Positions 27,123-35,815 of a stretch of 64,000 bases of DNA are shown in pieces. Under the pieces are notes generated by a model. It made no database searches. It worked only from the letters and a program-made list of their open reading frames with translations, and had not been told where the DNA came from. The translations under genes were made by a program, and so were the position numbers. Within the stretch, counting starts at the first letter, position 1. Every line of letters starts with the position of its first letter. Source of the DNA: Shewanella sp. Arc9-LZ (GTDB lineage: Bacteria > Pseudomonadota > Gammaproteobacteria > Enterobacterales > Shewanellaceae); the NCBI RefSeq assembly GCF_010092445.1, contig NZ_CP048031.1:2914001-2978000 (forward strand), given 5' to 3'.

Positions 27123-29108
27123 TTATAAGCGTTGAACACCATTTAGACGTTCATACATTTCATTTCCTCTGGCAAATAACTCTCTGGCTGTTTTCAGATA
27201 TTGCTTATCAAGATACACATTTGCTTGGCGTAAAAAAGAGGCGGCTAAACGTTTATCAAGCGTTAGCAGGGGCTCAAAATCATCGGGTAAATTCGTGGCG
27301 AGCCCCCTAACTTCTTTATCAAACTCGTGTAGATCTTTTGGGTTATCTATTGCATCTAACCTCACGGTTAATTGATTAAATGTATCTCGATAATAAACTT
27401 CAGCAGCTTCGTATGGATAAACGACCGTTTTACCTTTTGCCGTTAAATCGTGATAGTCATTTAAGCCTTTAACAGCCACTTTCAATTCGGCGCCATATGT
27501 AATTAATGACTTAGCCTGCGGATAGTTTGAAAATATATTTTCGCCAGTTGTAATGAGTGCACTTATTTGATTAATATCATGTTTCTTTAAGGCGTTATCA
27601 AATGAGCTTGCATAGAGGGCATATTCTTCATTAGACGCGGTATAAACATATCCAGGCTCGACAAATGTTAACCCTTCAACAATGGCTTGAATATTATTAC
27701 TTCCCTGTTCATTGTAACGGGCTTGAGATAATAACAGGCTCAATCGTTCAGACAGTGCATCTACAACTGATTGTTTACTTCTCTCTGCTTGGTTTTTTAT
27801 TTGTAGCAAACGAACTGAATCAGGATAAAAACGTTCTATGTCATTAATAATTTGTGCTATTTTTTCATAATTTTGATACAGACCATTATCGCTTTTCGGT
27901 AAGGAAGCTATACGTTGCTCCACAATATCCAACACTTCAGATTGATGTGTCTTTAACAAACCATTCTTAATCAGCTTTTTATCTTCTGGAATATCTTCTA
28001 TTTGGGCTAATAATGCTGAAGCAGGAATAAATTCAAATGCTTGAACTTCGCTTTTGGCCTTATTTGTCAGCGCGACTTTATTTTGTAAGTCGTCTAATTG
28101 AATCTGGTAATATTGTTGAATTTGAAATCCACCGATAACAAGTACAACACCCGCAGCAATAGCGGTGAGTAGTGGCCAACTTTTACTGTGGAACTTATTG
28201 ATAATTAGCTCGATGGAAGGCGCACGTTGTACTTTTTTAAGCGCGAGACCTTTTTTCAACATAGGCCATAATCGTGAACTAATATTTTTTGGTTTAATCA
28301 ACTTATTGTTGGTGATATCAACTTCATTTGCAGCTACACGGTTATAAGGATGTTTACTTGTTAGTAGCTCATAGCTAATACACGAAAAAGCAAAAATATC
28401 GTCTGCCGCGCAGGCATCTTCTCCAGATAACTGCTCAAAACTAGCATAAGCTGGGGTATAACCTGTTAAAGGAGAGTCTTGGTCGAATTCGGCAAATGCG
28501 TATCGGTCCTCTCTTTGCTGTAAGTTTTTCGCAACGCCAAAATCAAAAACTTTAATGTTCCCTTGGCGAGTGAGGAAGATATTTGATGGCTTTAAGTCTG
28601 TATGGACAATACCTTGTTGATGAGCATACGATAATGCAGAAGCAATCTGATCAATGATTTTCATTGATCCTTTGAAGTTGATGCCTAATGGTTTTGAACG
28701 TTTGATCACTTGGTCTAATGATTCGCCATCTAACCACTCCATCACCATAAAGTGAAAGCCATCATCGGTATCTACATCATAAACTCTGATGATATTTGGA
28801 TGAGAGAGTTTTTGAGTTTGTACTGACTCTTTGATAAGGACTTGCTGAGCTTCGGGTATATCCGATATCTGAGATAATAATACTTTAATCGCAACAAAAG
28901 GTTCTGTTACGTTTAATGACTCCAAATAGAGATCTTTGGCGCGGTATATATCACTCATACCACCATGACCAATTTTCGACTCAATTAAATAGCGATTTTT
29001 GAAACACTTCCCAATCAAGTTAACTTTATTATTATTTCCAGAATGTTCAAATCCTGCCACAACTGTTTTATCTTCAGCAAAGTGATTTGGTGCTTTACTC
29101 TTATCCAT
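27123..29108 (-). CDS. ppkA: T6SS Ser/Thr protein kinase PpkA
   Basis: A 661-aa Hanks-type kinase. The N-terminal kinase domain (about 40-305) has the glycine loop IGHGGMSDIY (46-55), VAIK with Lys75, catalytic loop HTDLKPSN (169-176) and DFG (189-191). The loop has HTD rather than the usual HRD, but the catalytic Asp, Lys and Asn are kept. One membrane segment (about 311-330) places a roughly 330-residue helical domain in the periplasm. That domain shows TPR-like or coiled-coil character (ending KTARELFARGNEMYERLNGV). In P. aeruginosa, PpkA phosphorylates Fha1 to activate the T6SS in response to envelope cues. It is the first gene of the membrane-complex block. Confidence 0.96.
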   Translation of the reverse strand: MDKSKAPNHFAEDKTVVAGFEHSGNNNKVNLIGKCFKNRYLIESKIGHGGMSDIYRAKDLYLESLNVTEPFVAIKVLLSQISDIPEAQQVLIKESVQTQKLSHPNIIRVYDVDTDDGFHFMVMEWLDGESLDQVIKRSKPLGINFKGSMKIIDQIASALSYAHQQGIVHTDLKPSNIFLTRQGNIKVFDFGVAKNLQQREDRYAFAEFDQDSPLTGYTPAYASFEQLSGEDACAADDIFAFSCISYELLTSKHPYNRVAANEVDITNNKLIKPKNISSRLWPMLKKGLALKKVQRAPSIELIINKFHSKSWPLLTAIAAGVVLVIGGFQIQQYYQIQLDDLQNKVALTNKAKSEVQAFEFIPASALLAQIEDIPEDKKLIKNGLLKTHQSEVLDIVEQRIASLPKSDNGLYQNYEKIAQIINDIERFYPDSVRLLQIKNQAERSKQSVVDALSERLSLLLSQARYNEQGSNNIQAIVEGLTFVEPGYVYTASNEEYALYASSFDNALKKHDINQISALITTGENIFSNYPQAKSLITYGAELKVAVKGLNDYHDLTAKGKTVVYPYEAAEVYYRDTFNQLTVRLDAIDNPKDLHEFDKEVRGLATNLPDDFEPLLTLDKRLAASFLRQANVYLDKQYLKTARELFARGNEMYERLNGVQRL

Positions 29109-29427
29109 AAGTACAGGTTAATCCCTTAATATTATCCTAAAGTATGTAAACTATCTTCCTAGTGAATCAAAATTACCCCAATATGTTGCAGCAAGAAAAT
29201 GCAAAAAACAACATTTAAAAACTTGCTTAATAACTTTTAAATAAATTCATTAAAATAAACCACCCATTAGTATGTATTAAAATCTAAAAACATTAAAAAG
29301 TATGTTTTTAATATGAAAATAAACATCTAATTAACTAAAAAACAGTTTTTCTATTGACCCAATAAAACATTATCGGTAATTTACGATTTCTTTTTAATGG
29401 ACCACATTTTTAAAGGATTAAACAAAT
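29109..29427. other. Divergent ppkA / ompA-like promoter region
   Basis: A 319-bp AT-rich gap between divergent genes that must contain the start of the T6SS membrane-complex operon (minus) and of the OmpA-like gene (plus). A 9-bp inverted repeat, TAAAAACAT and its complement, lies at 29285-29310 and could be an operator. No sigma-54 -24/-12 pair was seen on either strand. Confidence 0.5.
29354..29382 (+). promoter_or_regulatory. Possible sigma-70 promoter of the OmpA-like gene
   Basis: TTGACC (29354-29359) lies 17 bases before TAATTT (29377-29382), about 45 bases upstream of the ATG at 29428. The -35 matches 5 of 6 consensus bases; the -10 matches only 3. In DNA this AT-rich a chance match is possible. 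Confidence 0.35.
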
Positions 29428-29919
29428 ATGAAACGCGTCAATCTTTCATTACCTGTTATTGCGTTATTAACACTTGCGGGTTGTCAATCAGCACCTGTCG
29501 TTGTATCTGAACCAATCAAAACATTTTTTATTTCTCCAGAGTGTATTGAATATACATTACAAACAGATAATGAAATGATTATTGGGTTCACACCTGTGTA
29601 TTTCGAAGTTAATAGTGATAAGTCATACAGTAAGCTTGATACTCACATGTCTTGCGTTGCGACTTACCTCGCCAATAATTCTGATAAAGAACTAAATGTT
29701 CAGGGCTTTACAGATGACAAAGGCACAGTTAAATACAATAAAGCGTTGGCACAGCGTCGTGCTGATGGTTTAGTGGAGTTTTTAATCTCTTTGGGCACAT
29801 CTAACGACCAATTAATTTCGACTACTAAAGTTATTGAAGATAACGGTGTAAAATTAACCAGTTCTGAGCGTTCTAAGACTCGTCGGGTTAACTTTTCCAT
29901 TACGAATAAATCTTCATAA
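29428..29919 (+). CDS. OmpA-family lipoprotein, probably T6SS-associated
   Basis: A 163-aa lipoprotein. The type II signal peptide ends LLTLAGC with lipidated Cys at residue 19. The mature part is almost entirely an OmpA-like peptidoglycan-binding domain: FTPVYFEVNSDKSYSKLD, LNVQGFTDDKGTVKYNKALA with QRRADGLVEFL, and SKTRRVNFSI at the end. Such proteins tether the outer membrane to peptidoglycan. It is divergent from ppkA and adjoins the T6SS locus, so it may help anchor the apparatus (TagL/TagN-like role). That is inference, since TssL here already has its own OmpA domain. AAAGGA precedes the ATG. Confidence 0.85.
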   Translation: MKRVNLSLPVIALLTLAGCQSAPVVVSEPIKTFFISPECIEYTLQTDNEMIIGFTPVYFEVNSDKSYSKLDTHMSCVATYLANNSDKELNVQGFTDDKGTVKYNKALAQRRADGLVEFLISLGTSNDQLISTTKVIEDNGVKLTSSERSKTRRVNFSITNKSS

Positions 29920-30314
29920 AAAATGAATTAAAGTATTAATAAAATACTGTAATTCAAGTGTATTTATTATACTTATTATTGAATCTCAGCTTATTACAAA
30001 GCTGAGATTCAATAATTTATCAACAAACCCTCAGTTATATCGCTCCTTATTCCATCTAAAAAACCTGCTTACTTATATTATTGTCAATATCTGGACTAAA
30101 CATGGATTCTCTAAATTTATTTGGAAATGTTAGTCACACGACAGAGCCCATACTGAAGATAATTGTGCTGCGTTAACGCGCATCACAGATAAAACGACTT
30201 CTAAAAAATGATAGTATAAAAATGATTAACCGAACAACGTGACTCATCGATTAATCACTGCTCATTGAAAATAGATACTTGAGCATAGTCAATTGAACAT
30301 AGCCCACAGTGAGG
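29920..30314. other. Intergenic spacer at the end of the T6SS locus
   Basis: A 395-bp gap between the OmpA-like gene and the convergent lipoprotein gene. It holds the long hairpin at 29975-30016. Beyond that I see no gene, repeat or RNA in it. Confidence 0.5.
29975..30016 (+). terminator. 18-bp perfect-stem hairpin, terminator of the OmpA-like gene
   Basis: An 18-bp perfect inverted repeat (ATTATTGAATCTCAGCTT and its complement) with a 6-base loop, starting 55 bases after the stop codon. It is followed by TTAT rather than a long T run. The stem is the longest in the window. It could act in both directions between the two convergent genes. Confidence 0.65.
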
Positions 30315-31157
30315 TTAGCGTTCAACATCCTTACTGAGTCTTAATCGAATGAATAACATTATCAATAATAGTAAACCAAACTGAATATCAATAGCCCCGC
30401 CGCTGTAATTATTGCTATGTTCCACCTTGGCAATTTTTTCCTCTTTAACTCTCACCTTAAATCGAGCTAACTCATCATCTAAGTTTTTAGTCATATCAGT
30501 AACTGCCAGGTCAAAACCTTGCATCGATTTTTCTGCTAAGGTTTCATCAATACCTATGGCTGTGGTTCGTTTTTCAAGCTTGCTGATCCCCGGTGCTCTA
30601 AAAAGCATTTTTCTACTTTTAATGTCAAACACTGCGGTATCAACAAAGGTTTGTACGGTATTTTCATTGCCCGGAATCACATACATACCCACGATGGTCC
30701 AATACAATAACGCGGCATTATTCTCTACAGACTGAGTCACTTGATCGTAAGACACCAACGCCATTACATCGACATCATATAAACGCCCAACTTGTTCTAA
30801 TGTGTTAAAACCATCACCACCAGCAAGATAAGTACTCGGAATGACTTCAATGCGGTCAATATAATCATATTGAACAAAAGCCGCTTTCACTTTTTCAAGT
30901 AATTCGTATTGATCTTTACTATGCACAGCCTCTTTTTGAAAACCTGTAGACGGTACAAAGGCAATACCGACTTTTACTGGTAATGTAAGCAATGGAATTT
31001 CGGCACTATGCACTGCACGATCTTCTTTATTAGGATACAAAAAGTCCATCAGACTGCTCGAAACAGACTGTTTCCCCGACTGCTGGCTCACCAACATACT
31101 GCATGAGGACAATAAAAAAACTGATGCCATCATGCCCAACCATGTTGTTGTTTTCAT
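30315..31157 (-). CDS. Rhombotarget-type lipoprotein with GlyGly-CTERM-like tail
   Basis: A 280-aa lipoprotein. The signal peptide ends LLSSC with lipidated Cys at residue 19. The central part has GIAFVPSTGFQKEAVHSKDQ, IEVIPSTYLAGGDGFNTLEQ and VMALVSYDQV, and looks like one compact periplasmic domain of unknown function. The C-terminus has a Gly-Gly pair (253-254), a hydrophobic helix FGLLLLIMLFIRLRL and a basic tail. This is the layout of GlyGly-CTERM sorting signals cleaved by rhombosortase, and matches what is annotated as rhombotarget lipoprotein in Shewanella and Vibrio. Lipidation at one end and a cleavable anchor at the other is unusual. AAAGGAAG lies 8 bases before the ATG. No rhombosortase gene is visible in this window. 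Confidence 0.8.
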   Translation of the reverse strand: MKTTTWLGMMASVFLLSSCSMLVSQQSGKQSVSSSLMDFLYPNKEDRAVHSAEIPLLTLPVKVGIAFVPSTGFQKEAVHSKDQYELLEKVKAAFVQYDYIDRIEVIPSTYLAGGDGFNTLEQVGRLYDVDVMALVSYDQVTQSVENNAALLYWTIVGMYVIPGNENTVQTFVDTAVFDIKSRKMLFRAPGISKLEKRTTAIGIDETLAEKSMQGFDLAVTDMTKNLDDELARFKVRVKEEKIAKVEHSNNYSGGAIDIQFGLLLLIMLFIRLRLSKDVER

Positions 31158-31477
31158 TTACGCTTCCTTTTAAATTATTTTCCATTTATTGATATCAATG
31201 AATCTGTTTATTTCTACAACACGAAAATACATAAATAACCAATCACACCAAATGTTAATTGTTTTCACTACCTTAACATTGTCAATTTCGCTAACCCTTA
31301 ACTAAAAATACTATAAACCTTTGTTATTTATACACTATGAAAAGTGGCACAGTTAGTGCTTTGATGTATTTAATTAACATTAGTTACAAATGATAACGTG
31401 ACGTTAACTCGCTTAAGAATAACAATAAGTACATTAGCGTCATTTAATTCAAAAAATATAACACTAGCAGGTACCCC
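31158..31477. other. Divergent spacer: lipoprotein gene / RND efflux operon
   Basis: A 320-bp gap between divergent genes. It contains the sigma-54-like element at 31345-31360 reading toward the efflux operon. Otherwise it is AT-rich with no gene or strong repeat visible. Confidence 0.5.
31345..31360 (+). promoter_or_regulatory. Candidate sigma-54 (-24/-12) promoter upstream of RND operon
   Basis: TGGCAC (31345-31350), five spacer bases and GTGCT (31356-31360) place GG and GC exactly 12 bases apart, as RpoN promoters require. The -24 half is perfect and the -12 half differs at one base from TTGCW. It lies 118 bases before the first start codon. A single site found by eye in a non-coding region could be chance. 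Confidence 0.4.
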
Positions 31478-32551
31478 ATGGATAGGTTCATCAGCATGAA
31501 GAAAATGGCAATTCCTTTACTTTGCATTGCAGTATTGAGTGGTTGCAGCGGCGAAGAAGAGCAAGCAAAAGAAGATGAAAAATTTGCTATTCCGGTTGAA
31601 ACAGCACTGGTCACCACAGGCAATGTATCGTCTTTTTACAGCACCACCGCCACACTTGAAGCACCTGAAGAGTCTCATGTGATGAGCCGCATTGCTGGGA
31701 TAATCGAAAAGATTAACGTTGAAGAAGGCGATCGGGTTACCAAAGGGCAAATACTTGCGGTAATTGATGCCAAGCGTCAACGTTATGACTTCAATCGTTC
31801 AGAAGCCGAAGTGCAGATTATTCAGCAAGAGTTAAATCGTTTAAATAAAATGAACAACAAAGAGTTTATTAGCCAGGATCAAATGGCCAAGCTCGAGTTC
31901 AACCTACAAGCTGCTAAAGCACAGCGCGACTTAGCAGAGCTACAAGTTAAAGAAAGCCAAATCACCTCACCCATTAATGGTGTCGTTGCTTCACGCTATG
32001 TTAAAACAGGCAATATGGCAAAAGAGTTCCAAGAGTTATTTTATGTTGTTAATCAAGACCAACTTCACGGCATATTACACTTACCAGAACAACAACTTGC
32101 TAGTTTACGGGTTGGTCAACAAGCCAGTATTATTCAACAACACCAAGGTACAGCGGCCAATATTATCGATGCAAAAGTGCTGCGCATTAGTCCGATAGTG
32201 GATGCTCAAAGCGGTACGTTTAAAGTGACGTTAGCCGTGCCAAATCAAGATGCAACATTAAAAGCGGGTATGTTTACTCGGGTTGAACTTAAATACGACA
32301 CCCACCTTGATGTACTTACCGTGCCTTATAACGCATTAATCAACCAAGACAACACTCAAGCTTTGTATGTGATAAAAGACACCAAGGCACAACGACGTGA
32401 AGTCACCTTGGGATATCGTGAAAATAACACGGTTGAAATTTTATCGGGTGTTGAAGATGGCGAAAAAATTGTCATCCGGGGCCAACAAAACCTCAAAGAT
32501 CAATCATTAGTGGAAATTATTACCCCACTTAGCTTCGCAGCTATTCGATAA
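31478..32551 (+). CDS. RND efflux periplasmic adaptor lipoprotein (membrane fusion protein)
   Basis: A 357-aa HlyD/AcrA-family adaptor. The signal peptide ends LLCIAVLSGC, so it is probably lipid-anchored. The barrel-sandwich (lipoyl) halves are visible as MSRIAGIIEKINVEEGDRVTK and ESQITSPINGVVASRYVKTG around a short helical hairpin (about 90-135). A beta-barrel domain and membrane-proximal domain follow (FKVTLAVPNQDATLKAGMFT, then IVIRGQQNLKDQ). It bridges the inner-membrane pumps encoded next to an outer-membrane channel not encoded here. An alternative ATG at 31496 would start at MKKM; both starts have a weak AGG upstream. It lies 12 bases before the first permease. Confidence 0.94.
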   Translation: MDRFISMKKMAIPLLCIAVLSGCSGEEEQAKEDEKFAIPVETALVTTGNVSSFYSTTATLEAPEESHVMSRIAGIIEKINVEEGDRVTKGQILAVIDAKRQRYDFNRSEAEVQIIQQELNRLNKMNNKEFISQDQMAKLEFNLQAAKAQRDLAELQVKESQITSPINGVVASRYVKTGNMAKEFQELFYVVNQDQLHGILHLPEQQLASLRVGQQASIIQQHQGTAANIIDAKVLRISPIVDAQSGTFKVTLAVPNQDATLKAGMFTRVELKYDTHLDVLTVPYNALINQDNTQALYVIKDTKAQRREVTLGYRENNTVEILSGVEDGEKIVIRGQQNLKDQSLVEIITPLSFAAIR

Positions 32552-32563
32552 CGGAGCGGGATA

Positions 32564-35500
32564 ATGTCAATAATTAACACTTCGGTTAAACGCCCCGTCA
32601 CTGTATGGATGTTCATGTTAGCTGTGATGCTTTTTGGCATGGTAGGGTTTTCTCGCCTCGCGGTAAAACTGTTACCCGATTTAAGCTATCCCAGCGTGAC
32701 CATACGCACAGCCTATGACGGTGCTGCTCCGGTTGAAATTGAGCAGCTGGTATCAAAACCAATTGAAGAAGCTGTTGGGGTGGTAAAAGGACTGCGGAAA
32801 ATAAGTTCAATTTCACGTTCTGGCATGTCTGATGTTGTGCTCGAGTTTGAATGGGGCACAAATATGGACATGGCTAGCCTTGAAGTGCGTGAAAAAATCG
32901 ACACTATCGAGCTGCCCTTAGACATTAATAAGCCATTATTACTGCGTTTTAACCCCAATCTTGATCCCATCATGCGCTTAGCTTTTTCTGTACCCAATGC
33001 AGATGCGGAGCAGTTAAAGCAAATGCGAACCTTTGCAGATGAGGAGTTAAAACGACGTTTAGAAGCCTTATCCGGTGTTGCCGCCGTAAGGCTATCAGGC
33101 GGGTTAGAGCAAGAAGTTCATATTGAATTAAATCAACAAAAACTAAGCCAATTGAACCTTAATGCCGACCAGGTTAAGCGCCGTATAAATGAAGAAAATA
33201 TTAATCTTTCAGCAGGTAAAGTGATTCAGGGTGATAAAGAATACTTGGTCAGAACCTTAAATCAATTCAATTCATTAGATGAGTTAGGTCAAGTGATTAT
33301 CTACCGCGATGGCCAAACGTTAGTCAGATTATCTGATATTGCGGTGATTAGTGATGCCTACAAAGAACGCAGTGATATTACTCGCATCGGCGAAGTAGAA
33401 TCGATTGAATTAGCCATATACAAAGAAGGTGACGCCAATACCGTTGCTGTTGCGCAAAAGCTACGCTCTGAACTTGAAAAAATCAATCAAGCTAATGAGC
33501 ACAATAAGTTAAAAGTTATTTACGACCAATCTGAGTTTATTGAAAGCGCTGTCAATGAAGTGACATCGGCAGCGTTATTTGGCAGCTTACTGGCGATGCT
33601 GGTAATTTACCTGTTTTTACGGGACATTATTGCCACATTAATTATTTCTATCTCGATCCCTTTTTCGGTTATTGCCACCTTTAACATGATGTACTTTGCC
33701 GATATCAGCTTAAACATTATGTCGTTAGGTGGTATTGCGTTAGCAATTGGTTTATTGGTCGACAATGCCATTGTGGTATTAGAAAACATAGACCGTTATA
33801 AATCTCAAGGCATGAGTAAAGTTGAAGCTGCCGTCACAGGATGTAAAGAAGTCTCAGGCGCCATTTTTGCATCAACACTCACCACTCTAGCTGTATTTGT
33901 CCCTTTAGTGTTTGTCGACGGCATTGCAGGAGCCTTATTTGCCGACCAAGCGCTCACGGTCACGTTCGCCCTACTCGCCTCATTATTTGTTGCCTTAACA
34001 GCCATTCCCATGTTGGCATCACGACAAGGCTTCACCAGCCTGCCGCAACCAGTTGAAGTCGCCCAAAAACCGAAACCAACAAGCCGCAAAGGAAAAATCA
34101 CCTACTACTTACTGGCTGTGTTGAGTTTTCCCTTTAAACTCTTGTTTAGCTATTTGCCTTCAGGATTATTAACCGCAATTATTGTCATTAGCCGTTTTGT
34201 AAGTAGTGTATTTGGGCTATTACTCAAACCCATCTGTGCCGGCTTTAACTACCTATATCGCATCGTCGAATCAATCTATTTCCGGGTGTTACATCACGCT
34301 CTACGCTATCAAGTGTTAACCATTGTGTTAGCACTTTTGGTAACACTAGCGTCAAGCAGTTTACTGCCTAAGTTAGGTGTCGAGCTAATCCCGCCGATGA
34401 ATCAAGGTGAGTTTTATGTCGAAGTATTATTACCGCCAGGCACCGAAGTCAGTGAAACTGATGCTGTATTACAACAACTAGCGCTGTCGATTAAAGACCG
34501 TGAAGATGTGAAACACGCCTATAGTCAGGCTGGTAGTGGTGGGTTAATGACATCGGATACTGCAAGAGGTGGTGAAAACTGGGGCCGATTACAAGTGGTA
34601 CTCGCAGACCCTTTAGCCTTTAATGCAGTTAGCCAGGTATTGCGTAACACAGCAAAAAATATTCCTGAACTAGAAGCGCAAATTGAACACCCTGAATTAT
34701 TCAGTTTTAAAACCCCGCTTGAAATTGAGCTATCGGGTTATGATTTAGCTCAACTCAAACAAAGTGCAGACCAACTGGTTAATGCCTTGTCTGATTCTGA
34801 CCGCTTTAGTGACATCAATACTACCTTGCGCGATGGCCAACCAGAGATCAGTATTCGCTTTGACCATGCCCGTTTAGCCTCGCTGGGAATGGACGCTCCG
34901 ACAGTCGCTAACCGCATAGCCCAACGTGTCGGTGGCACTATTGCCAGCCAGTTTACGGTACGCGATCGTAAAGTGGACATTTTGGTACGCAGTGAATTAA
35001 GCGAACGCGATCAAATTAGCGACATTGAATCGTTAATTATTAATCCTAATAGTGCCCAACCAATTCCATTAAGTGCTATCGCCACAATCGATTTGCAAAT
35101 TGGCCCTTCAGCAATTAATCGTATCAGTCAACAACGAGTCGCTATTGTATCGTCTAATTTGGCTTACGGTGACTTAAGCGAAGCGGTAATTGAAGCCCAG
35201 CAGATATTGGCTAAACAGCAGCTACCAAGTTCGATTCAGGCCAGATTTGGCGGCCAAAATGAAGAAATGGAGCACTCATTTGACTCATTGAAAATAGCCC
35301 TCGTTTTGGCTATCTTCCTAGTGTATTTAGTGATGGCCAGCCAATTTGAATCATTGTTGCATCCACTGCTAATCTTAATCGCTGTTCCAATGGCCGTTGC
35401 CGGCAGTATTGTGGGTTTATTCATTACCGGGACCCATTTGAGCGTAGTGGTATTTATTGGCTTAATTATGCTAGCAGGTATTGTGGTCAACAATGCGATT

Positions 35501-35815
35501 GTATTGGTTGACCGTATTAATCAATTGCGCCAAGAAGGTATTGATAAACTGACCGCAATTAATGATGCCGCGCAATCTCGTTTACGTCCTATAATGATGA
35601 CAACCCTAACCACTACCTTAGGTTTATTACCAATGGCAATAGGCATTGGCGATGGCAGTGAAGTTCGTGCGCCAATGGCTATTACAGTCATTTTCGGATT
35701 AAGCATGTCAACCTTGCTTACATTGTTAGTTATTCCCGCTTTATATGCGCTATTTGACCGTAAACAATATACCCAAAGCGACGTTGAGTTTAATACAGCG
35801 GAGACGCCAGCATGA
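32564..35815 (+). CDS. RND efflux permease, first of a tandem pair
   Basis: A 1083-aa AcrB/MexB-superfamily proton-driven pump. It has an N-terminal membrane helix (KRPVTVWMFMLAVMLFGMVG), the first periplasmic porter domain, and a membrane block with the proton-relay helix GIALAIGLLVDNAIVVLENI and FVPLVFVDGIAGALF. After a loop of about 90 residues come a second porter domain and a second membrane block (VYLVMASQFESLLHPLLILI and LAGIVVNNAIVLVDRINQLR). The connecting stretch before the second half has an additional hydrophobic segment and is longer than in the second pump. AGCGGGA precedes the ATG. The stop overlaps the next start (ATGA), which favours balanced production and perhaps a mixed trimer of the MdtB/MdtC kind. 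Substrate unknown. Confidence 0.95.
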   Translation: MSIINTSVKRPVTVWMFMLAVMLFGMVGFSRLAVKLLPDLSYPSVTIRTAYDGAAPVEIEQLVSKPIEEAVGVVKGLRKISSISRSGMSDVVLEFEWGTNMDMASLEVREKIDTIELPLDINKPLLLRFNPNLDPIMRLAFSVPNADAEQLKQMRTFADEELKRRLEALSGVAAVRLSGGLEQEVHIELNQQKLSQLNLNADQVKRRINEENINLSAGKVIQGDKEYLVRTLNQFNSLDELGQVIIYRDGQTLVRLSDIAVISDAYKERSDITRIGEVESIELAIYKEGDANTVAVAQKLRSELEKINQANEHNKLKVIYDQSEFIESAVNEVTSAALFGSLLAMLVIYLFLRDIIATLIISISIPFSVIATFNMMYFADISLNIMSLGGIALAIGLLVDNAIVVLENIDRYKSQGMSKVEAAVTGCKEVSGAIFASTLTTLAVFVPLVFVDGIAGALFADQALTVTFALLASLFVALTAIPMLASRQGFTSLPQPVEVAQKPKPTSRKGKITYYLLAVLSFPFKLLFSYLPSGLLTAIIVISRFVSSVFGLLLKPICAGFNYLYRIVESIYFRVLHHALRYQVLTIVLALLVTLASSSLLPKLGVELIPPMNQGEFYVEVLLPPGTEVSETDAVLQQLALSIKDREDVKHAYSQAGSGGLMTSDTARGGENWGRLQVVLADPLAFNAVSQVLRNTAKNIPELEAQIEHPELFSFKTPLEIELSGYDLAQLKQSADQLVNALSDSDRFSDINTTLRDGQPEISIRFDHARLASLGMDAPTVANRIAQRVGGTIASQFTVRDRKVDILVRSELSERDQISDIESLIINPNSAQPIPLSAIATIDLQIGPSAINRISQQRVAIVSSNLAYGDLSEAVIEAQQILAKQQLPSSIQARFGGQNEEMEHSFDSLKIALVLAIFLVYLVMASQFESLLHPLLILIAVPMAVAGSIVGLFITGTHLSVVVFIGLIMLAGIVVNNAIVLVDRINQLRQEGIDKLTAINDAAQSRLRPIMMTTLTTTLGLLPMAIGIGDGSEVRAPMAITVIFGLSMSTLLTLLVIPALYALFDRKQYTQSDVEFNTAETPA

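Noticed and set aside
221..29919. Contractile phage tail or R-type pyocin/prophage
   Set aside because: The sheath, tube and gp25-like genes are accompanied by TssJ, TssK, TssL, TssM and ClpV, and there is no integrase, capsid or lysis gene, so this is a T6SS.
30412..30735. Plus-strand open frame of 107 aa inside the rhombotarget-type gene
   Set aside because: The minus-strand gene has a signal peptide, ribosome-binding site and family features; the plus-strand frame has none of these.
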